Shown: positions 9,994 to 18,558 of the stretch, one piece after another
Numbering within the stretch: position 1 is the first letter of the stretch
How the letters are laid out: each line of letters starts with the position of its first letter
NCBI GenBank assembly: GCA_963744115.1
Contig: CAVUSI010000003.1
Span: 1,674,001-1,738,000, forward strand
DNA: 64,000 bases
Direction: 5' to 3'
Source of the DNA: Chersky-267 sp963744115
Lineage (GTDB): Bacteria > Chloroflexota > Limnocylindria > Limnocylindrales > CSP1-4
Made by a program: the position numbers and the translations under genes
Notes under the pieces: model-generated
Database searches by the model: none
The model's input: the letters and a program-made list of their open reading frames with translations, nothing else
Told to the model about the DNA's origin: nothing

Positions 9994-11823
9994 ATGCAGC
10001 AGCCGCCGCAGGAAGCCAGACCCCGACACCGCTCCGCATTCGCGGCCGCCTTCCTGTCCCTGATCTTCCCCGGTCTCGGGCACGCCTATGCCGGCGCCTG
10101 GACCCGGGCGCTGGGATTCGCCGCGCTCCCGATCCTGATGATCGCCCTGACCGGTGGGATCGCCCTCAGCTCGGGGATCCAGGTGTTCGGTGGCGAGCTC
10201 ATCGCCAATCTGCCGTTGATCCTCATCGGCAACGTCCTGTTCCTGGTCTATCGGATCGTCGCCGCGGTCGACGCCTACCGGGTGGCCGCCTTCCTCAACG
10301 CCGTCGATGCCTCGGGTGGCGGTCGCTTCGGCCGGCCGTCCCTCCGGCTCAACCCGCTGTCCGTCGCCGGGCTGCTGGCCGTCTGCCTGGTGATCGCGGG
10401 CGGGCACGGCGTCGTGGCCTACTACGGCGTCACGGCCCAGGATGCGCTGGCCTGCGTCTTCGACCCGAACTACTCGTGCGACGACAGCTCGAGCCCCGAC
10501 GACAGCCCGGGCGCGAGCGCGAACGCCGCGGCCAGCGAGGCCCCCGGCAGCGACATCCCCAGCGACGCCCCGACCCCCGCCGTGACCACGGCTCCGCCGC
10601 TCGGGACCGCGGTCCCGACGGCTGCGCTGCCCGACTGGAACGGCACGGACAAGCTCAACATCCTGCTCATCGGCGCCGACCAGCGGCCCAAGGAAGGCAC
10701 GTTCAACACCGACACCCTCATCGTCGTGTCGATCGACCCCAAGACGAAGCAGGTCGCGATGTACAGCCTTCCACGTGACACGGTCGACGTGCCGATCCCG
10801 GCCGGGCCCGCCCGATCGGTCTTCGGGTCCGTCTACCAGGGCAAGATCAACAGCCTCTGGCTGAACTCGCGATACCGCTCGGACGCCTTCCCCGGGAACG
10901 ACAAGTCCCGCGGCTTCAATGCGCTCAAGGCGACGCTCGGCGAGCTGTACGGCCTGGACATCCAGTACTACGTGATGGTCAACTTCGACGGGTTCCAGAA
11001 CATCGTCGACACCCTGGGCGGCGTCACCATCAACGTCCAGAACCCGGTCCTCGACGACCACTATCCCGGCGGCCCGAACGGGGCGAGCATCCGGGTCTAC
11101 ATCCCGGCCGGGGTCCAGCACATGACCGGCGCCCAGGCGCTGGTCTACGCCCGCTCACGCCACACCTCGAGCGACTTCGACCGGGCGCAGCGCCAGCAGC
11201 GGGTCATCCTGTCGATCCGCCAGCAGGCCGACCCGCAGACGATCCTGAGCAACCTGACCCAGCTGCTCAAGGACCTCAAGACGTCGTTCAAGACGGACAT
11301 CCCGCAGGGCAAGCTGCCGCAGCTGATCGGCCTGTCCAGCCAGATCGACTCCACCAAGATCCGGTCCTTCGTGTTCGCCCCGCCGACCTATGCGTCCAAT
11401 GCGGTCGACCAGCGCGGCGACATCGTCGAGCCGAACGTCAGTCGGATCCGCCAGGCGGTCGCGACCGCGTTCAAGCTCGATCCCACCATCGAGAGACAGC
11501 GCGAGGCGGTCGCCGGCGAGGACGGGGTGATCTGGGTGGTCAACGGGACCGGCCAGGCCGGCCAGGCGACGTCGGTCGCCAGCTACCTCGAGTACCTCGG
11601 CCTGACCGCCAGCGCGCCCACCAAGCGCCCCGACGGGACGACCACCCAGACCAAGATCCGGGTCTATAACGGTCGCGAGGCGGACCTGCCGGCGACCATC
11701 GCCCTGCTCGAGAACGTCTTCAACGTCCAGGCGACCTTCGTCGACGATCCGTCGGTGACGGTCGACGTCATCGTGACCACCGGGACCAAGACCCCGAACC
11801 TGGCGGCACCGGCCGGACCCTGA
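9994..11823 (+). CDS. LytR-CpsA-Psr (LCP) family cell-envelope transferase with LytR_C domain
   Basis: 609 aa. Unlike the usual single-anchor LCP protein, the N-terminus has about four hydrophobic segments (14-28, 40-56, 72-92, 122-146); the first contains FPGLGHAYAG, a TM2-like motif. A Ser/Asp/Pro/Ala-rich linker (155-213) leads to the LCP catalytic domain (about 217-420: LNILLIGADQRP, NTDTLIVVSID, YSLPRDT, ALVYARSRHTSSDFDRAQRQQ with the Arg and Asp residues that bind the polyprenyl-phosphate substrate). A LytR_C domain follows (about 515-600, WVVNGTGQAGQATSVASYL). The expected role is attaching wall glycopolymers from lipid carrier to peptidoglycan outside the membrane. It converges on the glycosyltransferase gene with only 20 bp between. 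Confidence 0.9.
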   Translation: MQQPPQEARPRHRSAFAAAFLSLIFPGLGHAYAGAWTRALGFAALPILMIALTGGIALSSGIQVFGGELIANLPLILIGNVLFLVYRIVAAVDAYRVAAFLNAVDASGGGRFGRPSLRLNPLSVAGLLAVCLVIAGGHGVVAYYGVTAQDALACVFDPNYSCDDSSSPDDSPGASANAAASEAPGSDIPSDAPTPAVTTAPPLGTAVPTAALPDWNGTDKLNILLIGADQRPKEGTFNTDTLIVVSIDPKTKQVAMYSLPRDTVDVPIPAGPARSVFGSVYQGKINSLWLNSRYRSDAFPGNDKSRGFNALKATLGELYGLDIQYYVMVNFDGFQNIVDTLGGVTINVQNPVLDDHYPGGPNGASIRVYIPAGVQHMTGAQALVYARSRHTSSDFDRAQRQQRVILSIRQQADPQTILSNLTQLLKDLKTSFKTDIPQGKLPQLIGLSSQIDSTKIRSFVFAPPTYASNAVDQRGDIVEPNVSRIRQAVATAFKLDPTIERQREAVAGEDGVIWVVNGTGQAGQATSVASYLEYLGLTASAPTKRPDGTTTQTKIRVYNGREADLPATIALLENVFNVQATFVDDPSVTVDVIVTTGTKTPNLAAPAGP

Positions 11824-11843
11824 TCCTCCCCCGGGCGACGGCG

Positions 11844-13649
11844 TCAGGCCTTCTCGGTGACCCGGTACTCGAGGTATTTGCCCGCCATCATCCGCGTTTG
11901 TGCGTCGAGCGCCGGCAGCGTGCTGAAGACGAGGCCCACGAACGGCAACGCCAGCCATTGGAGGTACGACGTCGAACGCCGGATCCAACCCCAGGCGGCC
12001 GGCCGCGGCGGGGCGATCTGCTCCTCGACGAAGACCAGGATGAGCAGGCAGCAGAACGCCCCGGTCAGGAGCCAGGCGGCGTAGAGCGGCAGGTTCTGAC
12101 CGAGCGTCGTCTGGGCGAACGCCGGGTTGAGCAGGAGCGGCAGGTTCGACCCGAAGATGATGATGAACGGGGCGATCGCCCAGTTGATGTGGTCCATCCA
12201 CAGGTCGATCAGGCGCCGGACCCGGAGTCCCCGCGGGATCTCCGAGTGGGCGAAGGCGTTCCGGATGTAGTACGGGATGTCCGTGATCCCCCACGCCCAG
12301 CGTCGGATCTGGGTGTACTGCTCGACCAGCGATCGCGGGTAGGATCGGGCGCGCACGGCGTCCCCGTACATCGGGATGAACAGCGGGACCGCCGCGAACT
12401 CGCCGCTGAACCGGAAGAAGCTCTTCCAGTAGAAGCGGCTGTCCTCGGGGATGGCATCGGTCGCCCAGTAGTCGACCTCCTGGACCGTCCGGAGGCTGAC
12501 CGCGTATGACGAGAACGACACGAGCTTGCGCGGCGTGAGGGACCGCCACATCTGGACGTGGGTCGCGCCGACGGCGACCAGGCGGACCGCCAGCGGCGTG
12601 TCCCACAGGTTGTTGTGGAACATCGGGATCGGCTGATACAGGCGACGGAACCGATCCGGGTCGGTCAGGAACGTGTAGGTCAGGTAGCCGAAGTACTGGG
12701 GATGGACCCGGTAGTCCGAATCCAGGTCGGTCACGACGACCGTGGCCGGGTCGAACCCACGATCGACCAGCTCGCGATACAGCCAGCGGCCGCCGTAGGC
12801 CATCGCCGAGCTCTTGCCGACGACGATCCCGGGTTCGAGCGGATCGAGGATGTGGAAGAAGTGGAGGAACCGGTCACCGAAGATCTCACGGAGCCGGGCC
12901 ACGTTCTGGCGGCCGCCGAGATCCGTCTCGCGGGTGATGATCGCGACCATCAGCTGTTCCCGTGGGTAGTCGGCCTCCGCCAGCGCCCGGACCGTCTCGT
13001 ACAGCTTCTCGTACGGCTCGGTGTAGGTCGGGACCAGGGCCACGTGGAACAGCCGGCGCGGATCGACCGCCAGGTCCGGCCGCGCGGCGAGCAGCCGGGC
13101 CAGGTCCCGCCGCTCCGTGTCCAGGCGCAGGAGCTCCCGCCGTCCCCCCACGGCAGCCAGCGACCAGCCGTCCCGTTCGAGCTGGTCGATCCTGGCCCGG
13201 ACGAGCGGGACGAGCCGCTCGATATCGGCCAGCCGGCCGGCGGGGTCGGCGAGCGCCAGGGCCCGTGCCCGCCAGTCCGCCGCCATCGTTCGCCGCATCC
13301 GGCCGAACGTCACGCAGACGCTACCGGTCAAGACGATCGCCTTGTACAGCCAGTAGAAGTCGAATGTGAGGACGAACAAGGCGACGATCTGAGGGAACCG
13401 GAACGACAGGATCAGCGGGCTGAGGATGAGCAGCCAGCTGACCAGCCCGGGGACGATCTCGAGCACGCGTTGGATCAGCCGCGCACGCGTCGGGTCGCCG
13501 GCATCGGAGACGGGTCCGACCGCCGCGGACGCGGATGAGTCCGGTCGCTCCGAGCTCGGTGCGGGCGCCTCGTCGACGAGGTCCGGAAGGGGTGGCGCGG
13601 TGAGCGCCGGCGGACTCGCTGTCAGGGTCGACGCCCGATCCTCAGCCAC
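11844..13649 (-). CDS. Membrane glycosyltransferase, family 2-like
   Basis: 601 aa. An Ala/Pro/Ser-rich leader (1-55) precedes two hydrophobic segments (64-110). The cytoplasmic GT-A core has HVALVPTYTEPYEKL, a DxD-type site in VVTDLDSDYRV (about 304-312), a later EDSRFYWK acidic motif and QIRRWAWG (about 446-453), the QxxRW signature of processive family-2 enzymes. Further membrane helices follow (about 485-510, 520-545, 560-580). It probably makes an extracellular or wall glycan; the sugar and acceptor cannot be read from sequence. Its ATG overlaps the ilvE stop by 8 nt, so it is co-transcribed with ilvE although functionally unrelated. Confidence 0.8.
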   Translation of the reverse strand: MAEDRASTLTASPPALTAPPLPDLVDEAPAPSSERPDSSASAAVGPVSDAGDPTRARLIQRVLEIVPGLVSWLLILSPLILSFRFPQIVALFVLTFDFYWLYKAIVLTGSVCVTFGRMRRTMAADWRARALALADPAGRLADIERLVPLVRARIDQLERDGWSLAAVGGRRELLRLDTERRDLARLLAARPDLAVDPRRLFHVALVPTYTEPYEKLYETVRALAEADYPREQLMVAIITRETDLGGRQNVARLREIFGDRFLHFFHILDPLEPGIVVGKSSAMAYGGRWLYRELVDRGFDPATVVVTDLDSDYRVHPQYFGYLTYTFLTDPDRFRRLYQPIPMFHNNLWDTPLAVRLVAVGATHVQMWRSLTPRKLVSFSSYAVSLRTVQEVDYWATDAIPEDSRFYWKSFFRFSGEFAAVPLFIPMYGDAVRARSYPRSLVEQYTQIRRWAWGITDIPYYIRNAFAHSEIPRGLRVRRLIDLWMDHINWAIAPFIIIFGSNLPLLLNPAFAQTTLGQNLPLYAAWLLTGAFCCLLILVFVEEQIAPPRPAAWGWIRRSTSYLQWLALPFVGLVFSTLPALDAQTRMMAGKYLEYRVTEKA

Positions 13650-14634
13650 CCTCGCCGATCGGGGTCAGCCAGTGGCGGTACTCCGGCAGTCGTCCGCGGA
13701 CCGCCGCGAAGTAGCGCTCCCGGATGACCCGCGAGATCGGGCCGACCTCGCCCGACCCGACCGCCCGATGGTCGATCTCGATCACCGGGGAGACCTGGAC
13801 GCCCGTGCCGACGAGGAACATCTCGTCGGCGATGTACAGCTCCGAGCGGTCGATCGAGCGGACCTCCGCCGGGAACCCCTCGTTGGCGGCGATCTCGAGG
13901 ATGGCCTTCCGGGTCACCCCCTCGAGGATGTCGTCGGTCACCGGCGGCGTCAGGAGGACGCCGTCCCGGACGACGAACAGGTTCGCCGCGGAGCCCTCGG
14001 ACGCGTGCCCGTCGGCCGTCATCACGAGAGCCTCGTCGAACCCGTTCAGCTCGGCCTCGGACTTCTGGAAGGCCATGTTGACGTACCCGCCGACGATCTT
14101 GCCGCGGGCCGGGATCGTCTCGTCCATGTTCCGACGCCAGGAGGACGACATCACCCGGACGCCCGCCTCGGTGTCGATGTAGTTCCCGAACGGCAGGGCG
14201 ATGATGTAGAGCTCGTGCTCCAGGTGATGGAGGCGGACCCCGATCTGGCGGGACGACTTGTAGAACGACGGACGGATGTAGACATCCTCGGCGAAGCCGT
14301 TCTTGCGGACGGTCTCGAGGATCAGCTCGACCAGCCCGTCGACCGACGGGAGGTCGTTCATCAGGAGCATCCCGGCGTTCTGCCGGATCCGCTCGACGTG
14401 CTCCCGGATCTTGAGACCGTAGAGGACGTGCTGCTCGGGGTTCCAGTACGCGCGGATCCCTTCGAACACCGCCGTCCCGTACATGAACGCGTGGGTCATG
14501 ATGCTGACCTTGGCGTCCCGCATCGGGACGTGGGCACCCTCGAAATAGCAGATCAGGTCATCCACCGGGACGGCCGGCTTGACGGCGGCGGGCGCGGATT
14601 CGAGTCGGTCCGGCGTGGTCTTCTCGGTCAGCAT
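13642..14634 (-). CDS. ilvE: Branched-chain amino acid aminotransferase
   Basis: 330 aa fold-type IV PLP enzyme that transaminates Val, Leu and Ile with 2-oxoglutarate. FYEGIRAY-type motif appears as FEGIRAYWN (57-65), RPSFYKSSRQIGV binds the substrate side, and IPARGKIVGGYVNMAFQKSEA contains the predicted PLP lysine, Lys179. The downstream ASEGSAANLFVV (211-222) carries the PLP-ring glutamate. The first 23 residues are a non-conserved leader. A TATACT hexamer lies about 65 nt upstream of the ATG. Branched-chain type is preferred over D-amino-acid transaminase because of the FEGIRAY and EGSAANLF signatures. Confidence 0.93.
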   Translation of the reverse strand: MLTEKTTPDRLESAPAAVKPAVPVDDLICYFEGAHVPMRDAKVSIMTHAFMYGTAVFEGIRAYWNPEQHVLYGLKIREHVERIRQNAGMLLMNDLPSVDGLVELILETVRKNGFAEDVYIRPSFYKSSRQIGVRLHHLEHELYIIALPFGNYIDTEAGVRVMSSSWRRNMDETIPARGKIVGGYVNMAFQKSEAELNGFDEALVMTADGHASEGSAANLFVVRDGVLLTPPVTDDILEGVTRKAILEIAANEGFPAEVRSIDRSELYIADEMFLVGTGVQVSPVIEIDHRAVGSGEVGPISRVIRERYFAAVRGRLPEYRHWLTPIGEGG

Positions 14635-14699
14635 GGTCGGCGGCTCCGGTTCCGGCTGGTCCCGCGAGCGGGCGCGGGTCGGCTGCGAGGCGTCGGCCG

Positions 14700-14705
14700 A
14701 GTATA
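14700..14705 (-). promoter_or_regulatory. Candidate -10 element TATACT upstream of ilvE
   Basis: Good match to TATAAT about 65 nt before the ilvE ATG in otherwise very GC-rich sequence; unlike several other genes here this would give a leadered mRNA. No clear -35 was recognised. Confidence 0.4.
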
Positions 14706-14752
14706 CCAGCGGGCACGACCGCTCCCGGCCGAGGCGATGGTCCTCCCGGGGC

Positions 14753-15799
14753 TCAGAAGGTCACGCCGGCGAGCTTGAGCAGGACCAGGCCGACATAGAG
14801 CAGGTAGAGCGGTCCGCCGACGAGCAGCGTCCGGGCACCGAGCGGCCGACCCCGGACGAGCGGCAGGAAGATGATGCCGGCCGACAGGAACGCGATCCCG
14901 GCGGACGCGAAGGCCAGGATCGAGTCGCTCGTCACGGCCCAGCTCGACGACGCGAAGACCAGCGCGACGGACGTCGGGATGACGCTCTGGAAGACCATCG
15001 CGCCGGTGATGTTCCCCATCGCCAGGGTGTCCTTCCCCTGGCGGACCCAGATGACGCTGTTGAACTTCTCGGGCAGCTCGGTCGCGATCGGGGCGATGAT
15101 CAGGGCCAGGAGCACCTCGTCGATCCCGAGCGACTTCGACAGGTCCGTCACCGCGCCCACGAACAGGTACGCCCCACCGACGATGCAGGCGAGCGCGACG
15201 AGCACCTGGATCGTCACGATCCGCAGGCGGGGTGGCTCGGGGTGACCGGGAGCGCGCACGTCCAGCCGATGGAGCCGCAACGGCGCCAGATCGGGGTCAC
15301 CCTCACCGGCCTCCGCCTGGAAGTGCTCCCGGACGTAGTAGGCGTAGATCGACAGGAGCACGATCGCCACGCCGATCCGCGGCCAGGTCAGGTCCGCGGG
15401 GAGGAAGGCGACCGCGATCGCCAGGGCGTAGGCGACCGCGAAGAACTTCATGTCGTGGACGAGGACGAGGCCGTTGACGTCGAGCGTCGCGCCGGTCCGC
15501 CGTCCGGCGGTCAGGAGGATCGCGGTCCCGGTCACGAACATGGCCAGGGTGGCGAGCATGAACGGCGCGCCCAGGATCGCACCGATGCCGACTTCGTCGG
15601 AAGCAACGCCGGTCCCGGCCAGGATCGCGATGAGCGGGATCATCGTCTCGGGCAGCGCCGTGCCGACCGCCGCCAGGACCGACCCGACGGCCCCCTCGGC
15701 CAGGCCGAGCTTGTGGCCGAACCATTCGATCCCGTTGGTGAACAGCTCGGCCCCGAGGAGGATGATCAGGAAGGCGATGACGAGCAGGCCGAGCTCCAC
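14753..15799 (-). CDS. Sodium/calcium exchanger (CaCA superfamily) membrane protein
   Basis: 348 aa with two homologous halves, each an Na_Ca_ex domain. The alpha-1 repeat is AVGTALPETMIPLIAI (44-59) and the alpha-2 repeat is IIAPIATELPEKFNSVIW (about 234-251); their acidic residues (Glu51, Glu241/Glu244) are the predicted cation ligands. Around ten hydrophobic segments are seen, with a polar loop at 160-195 between the halves. The GTG at 15799 starts 2 nt after the DUF1634 stop; the ORF upstream of it reads Arg-rich antisense sequence. It forms a three-gene run with DUF1634 and TauE/SafE. Ion specificity cannot be fixed from sequence. Confidence 0.85.
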   Translation of the reverse strand: MELGLLVIAFLIILLGAELFTNGIEWFGHKLGLAEGAVGSVLAAVGTALPETMIPLIAILAGTGVASDEVGIGAILGAPFMLATLAMFVTGTAILLTAGRRTGATLDVNGLVLVHDMKFFAVAYALAIAVAFLPADLTWPRIGVAIVLLSIYAYYVREHFQAEAGEGDPDLAPLRLHRLDVRAPGHPEPPRLRIVTIQVLVALACIVGGAYLFVGAVTDLSKSLGIDEVLLALIIAPIATELPEKFNSVIWVRQGKDTLAMGNITGAMVFQSVIPTSVALVFASSSWAVTSDSILAFASAGIAFLSAGIIFLPLVRGRPLGARTLLVGGPLYLLYVGLVLLKLAGVTF

Positions 15800-15801
15800 G
15801 A

Positions 15802-16188
15802 TCAGTGCTCGACCGCGACGCCAAGGAACACCCCGACCGCGATCACTGCGAGGATCGCGACCGCCACCAGCGCCATCCTCCGCTCCCCGGCGGCGGCGAA
15901 GCCGATGCCCGAGGCCGCGACCCGGACGAGCGGGGTCGCCAGGATGACCAGGAGCCCGAGCCACAGGAACCCGACGGGCCGGAGCGCCAGGATGTCGGCC
16001 GGGATGGTGGACGGATCGAACGGCGGCGCGACCGCCAGGGGGGAGACCCCGTCGATCAGCATCAGGACGACGCCGATGGCCATCAGCCCGATGCTCAGGT
16101 AGGTCCCGCCCGTCAGGATACGGGCGATCGTCCGCTCGAGATCGCGGCCGGGCCGGCCGGTCGCCGACGGCAGCCGGGCCCCGGTCAT
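15802..16188 (-). CDS. DUF1634 domain membrane protein
   Basis: 128 aa, three hydrophobic segments (about 22-44, 68-87, 101-124), with the family-like pattern GGTYLSIGLMAIGVVLMLI and GFLWLGLLVILATPLVRVA. DUF1634 proteins commonly sit beside TauE/SafE permeases, as here: its ATG overlaps the stop of the upstream permease (ATGA). It is probably an accessory subunit or regulator of that transporter, but its biochemical role is unknown. Confidence 0.75.
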   Translation of the reverse strand: MTGARLPSATGRPGRDLERTIARILTGGTYLSIGLMAIGVVLMLIDGVSPLAVAPPFDPSTIPADILALRPVGFLWLGLLVILATPLVRVAASGIGFAAAGERRMALVAVAILAVIAVGVFLGVAVEH

Positions 16189-17018
16189 CGGATCGCGCGC
16201 CCGGCCATCTGCCAGGCGGTGACAAGGAGGACGACCACGAACATCAGGCGCAGCAGGCGGACGTCGATCCGGTGCGCCGTGCGCGAGCCGAGCGACGCCC
16301 CGAGGAAGACCCCGACCGCGGTCGGACCGGCGACGTACGGGTCGATGCCGCCGCGAACGAGGTAGATGATCGCGCTCGCCGCAGCCGTGATGCCGATCAT
16401 CAGGTTGCTCGTGGCGGTGGCGACCCGCAGGGGCACGCCCATGGCCAGGTTCATCAGCGGGACCTTGATCAGGCCGCCGCCGATCCCGAGCAGGGCGGAC
16501 ACGACGCCGGCGAACAGGCTCCCGACGATCCCCCACCCCAGGTGATGGATGGCATACGGCGGGATCTCGGGGTGAGCCGGCGCGGTGGTGAACGCCGACG
16601 CGGGCGGGAGCCGCTCCTCGTCCGGGGTCGGGTCGTCGCCCGGGGCCGGCTCGCGTCGGCGAGCCATGGTGAAGGCGGTGTAGACGAGGAGGACCGTGAA
16701 CAGCCCGGCGAGGACCTGCTCGGACAGCAGGAACGCCACGGTCCCACCGATCAGGGCGCCGGTCGCGGTGAACAGCTCGAGGCTCATCCCGAGGCGCAGG
16801 TTGGCCACGTGACGCTCGAGGTAGACACTGGCGGCCGCCGAGCTCGTCACGATGACGGCGACCAGGCTGACTCCGACGGCCTCGCGCAGGGGCAGGCCGA
16901 ACCCGAGGGTGAGGATCGGCACGATCAGGACGCCGCCGCCGAGGCCCAGGAGCGACCCGAACAACCCGGCCGCTGCGCCGCCGGCGACCATCAGGAGGGC
17001 GATGCCCGCATCCGGCAT
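16185..17018 (-). CDS. TauE/SafE family permease (sulfite/organosulfonate exporter type)
   Basis: 277 aa with two pseudo-symmetrical halves, each starting with a Gly-rich signature: GSLLGLGGGVLIVPIL near residue 21 and SALLGIGGGLIKVPLMN near residue 172. Eight or so hydrophobic segments are present, with a charged Pro/Asp/Glu loop at 120-150. TauE/SafE members export sulfite, sulfoacetate or related anions; the substrate here is not determinable. The operon with DUF1634 is typical for the family, and the exchanger downstream may be co-transcribed. Confidence 0.85.
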   Translation of the reverse strand: MPDAGIALLMVAGGAAAGLFGSLLGLGGGVLIVPILTLGFGLPLREAVGVSLVAVIVTSSAAASVYLERHVANLRLGMSLELFTATGALIGGTVAFLLSEQVLAGLFTVLLVYTAFTMARRREPAPGDDPTPDEERLPPASAFTTAPAHPEIPPYAIHHLGWGIVGSLFAGVVSALLGIGGGLIKVPLMNLAMGVPLRVATATSNLMIGITAAASAIIYLVRGGIDPYVAGPTAVGVFLGASLGSRTAHRIDVRLLRLMFVVVLLVTAWQMAGRAIR

Positions 17019-17049
17019 CGGCGACCCGCGCTGACCGCCCGCGCGACCG

Positions 17050-17319
17050 CTACGGCCGGAGGTGCTGGGGCGCGTACGGCAGGAGCGCGACGTGGCGGGC
17101 GCGCTTCAACGCGACCGACAGCTCGCGCTGATGGCCGGCGCAGGTGCCGGTCTTGCGGCGCGGCTCGATCTTGGCGCGTTCCGACAGGTAGCGACGAAGG
17201 CGGTTGACCTCCTTGTAGTCGATCTGGACGGTCTTGTCGGCGCAGAAGGCGCAGACCTTCCGTCGGCGTCGATCGCGGTAGTAGTCGTCTCGCTTCTTGG
17301 CTCGGGTGACGGGTGGCAT
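17050..17319 (-). CDS. rpsR: 30S ribosomal protein S18 (zinc-binding form)
   Basis: 89 aa. The core matches S18: YKEVNRLRRYLSERAKIEPRR, then TGTCAGHQRELSVALKRARH and ALLPY. Cys23-x2-Cys26 (VCAFC) plus Cys60-x2-His63 form the C-plus zinc-ribbon set; many genomes also keep a cysteine-free paralogue for zinc starvation, not seen here. GGAG lies about 13 nt before the ATG. Order rpsF-ssb-rpsR is the classical arrangement. Confidence 0.96.
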   Translation of the reverse strand: MPPVTRAKKRDDYYRDRRRRKVCAFCADKTVQIDYKEVNRLRRYLSERAKIEPRRKTGTCAGHQRELSVALKRARHVALLPYAPQHLRP

Positions 17320-17361
17320 CGTGGTTCAGGTCTCCGTGCTGTCGTCGGGTGAGTGTCGAGA

Positions 17362-17853
17362 TCAGAAGGGCAGGTCGTCGAAGTTGCCGTCGTCGAACTT
17401 CTCGCCGCCGGATCCCCCGCCGTCGCCAGCCGGGGCTGGTGCCGGGCGGGCCGGTCGTGCGGCGCCCGCCGGGGCTCCCTCGTCGGATTCGTCCCGCGTG
17501 CGGGGCCCGTCGGACTCGTCCCGCGTGCGCCGCTCGAGGTTCGTGACCTGGTTGGCGACGAGCTCCGTGGTGTACCGCTTGGCGCCGGTCTGGTCCTCCC
17601 ACTGACGGGTCTGCAGGCGCCCCTCGATGTAGACCTTGTTGCCCTTGCGCAGGTACTCGGCCGCGCGCTCGGCCTGCTGGCCCCAGACGACGACCCGGAA
17701 CCACTCGGTCTCTTCCTGCCACTCCCCGTTCTGGCCCTTGTAGTTCCGGTTCACGGCGACCGTGAACTGGGTGACCGCCTGGCCACTCGGGGTGTAGCGC
17801 ATCTCGGGATCGCGCCCGAGATTGCCGATGATCATCGCCTTGTTCAGCGACAT
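17362..17853 (-). CDS. ssb: Single-stranded DNA-binding protein
   Basis: 163 aa. The N-terminal OB fold (1-110) has MIIGNLGRDPEMRYTPSG, TEWFRVVVWGQQAE, YLRKGNKVYIEGRLQTR. A disordered Arg/Asp/Pro/Gly linker with two repeats of TRDESDxxRTRDESD type follows, ending in the acidic DDLPF tip that recruits DNA-repair and replication partners. The ATG at 17853 has GGAGG 8 nt upstream; the longer frame to 18015 overlaps rpsF antisensically in sense and is not conserved. It lies between rpsF and rpsR. Confidence 0.96.
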   Translation of the reverse strand: MSLNKAMIIGNLGRDPEMRYTPSGQAVTQFTVAVNRNYKGQNGEWQEETEWFRVVVWGQQAERAAEYLRKGNKVYIEGRLQTRQWEDQTGAKRYTTELVANQVTNLERRTRDESDGPRTRDESDEGAPAGAARPARPAPAPAGDGGGSGGEKFDDGNFDDLPF

Positions 17854-17884
17854 GGCACTCGCCTCCGGATCGTGTGGCTGGCCG

Positions 17885-18322
17885 TCAGTCGATCGCGGCC
17901 GGAGCGGCTTCGCTCTCGGACTCGTCGATGTGCTCGCCGGACTCCTCGTCCTCCTCGTCGACCGCCGACGGAAGGTCCGCCTCGTCGAGCTCGAGATCCA
18001 CGTCCTCCTCGCCATCGCGGCGAGCCGACTTGGCCGGACGCTCGACCCTCGTCACGAGGTGGCGCAGCAGCTCCTCGGTGATGAGCAGACCGCGCTCGAG
18101 CTCGATGATCGCCTCGGGCGGGGCCTCGAAGATGATGATGTGGTACGAGCCCTCGCGATGCCGGTCGATCGGGTAGGCCAGCCGTCGGCGGCCCCACGGG
18201 GCGACCTTGACGATCTGACCGCCGGACGCGGCGATCTGGCGGGTGGTCCGGTCGATGATCGCCTGACTGCGATCGTCCGGGATGTCCGGCCGGAGGACGA
18301 GCATGAGTTCGTAGCGGCGCAT
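17885..18322 (-). CDS. rpsF: 30S ribosomal protein S6
   Basis: 145 aa. Residues 1-95 match S6 (RRYELMLVLRPD, WGRRRLAYPIDRHREGSYHIIIFEAP), followed by an acidic tail rich in Glu/Asp to the end, reminiscent of the poly-Glu tails on some S6 proteins. AGGAG sits 9 nt before the ATG at 18322. It is the first gene of rpsF-ssb-rpsR and is divergent from the CpaE-like gene. Confidence 0.95.
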   Translation of the reverse strand: MRRYELMLVLRPDIPDDRSQAIIDRTTRQIAASGGQIVKVAPWGRRRLAYPIDRHREGSYHIIIFEAPPEAIIELERGLLITEELLRHLVTRVERPAKSARRDGEEDVDLELDEADLPSAVDEEDEESGEHIDESESEAAPAAID

Positions 18323-18514
18323 CCGCGCTCACTCCTTCCTGTGGGGGACGCCCCGCTTGAACGGTCGGTCGAGGCGCGACGCGCCCGCCGGATCCGAGTG
18401 CGGAGCCGAAAGGAACCAGCGCGCAGTCTACCACGGAGACCCCTGGCGGCCGGCACCGCGGGTCCGGCCGGGCCGTCGGCGGGTCGCTCGACCCGGACGC
18501 CGCCGGGCGCGATG

Positions 18515-18520
18515 TATCCT
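18515..18520 (+). promoter_or_regulatory. Candidate -10 element TATCCT for the CpaE-like gene
   Basis: Located 38 nt before the GTG start at 18559, within the 236-bp divergent region to rpsF. A leader of about 30 nt would result. No -35 was recognised. Confidence 0.4.
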
Positions 18521-18558
18521 GACCTCCGTTCGACATCCGCCGCCCACTCGGAGACGAC

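Noticed and set aside
6209..10063. A 1284-codon plus-strand open frame
   Set aside because: It is antisense to ileS and lspA; composition is that of a GC-rich complementary frame and no family motif appears.
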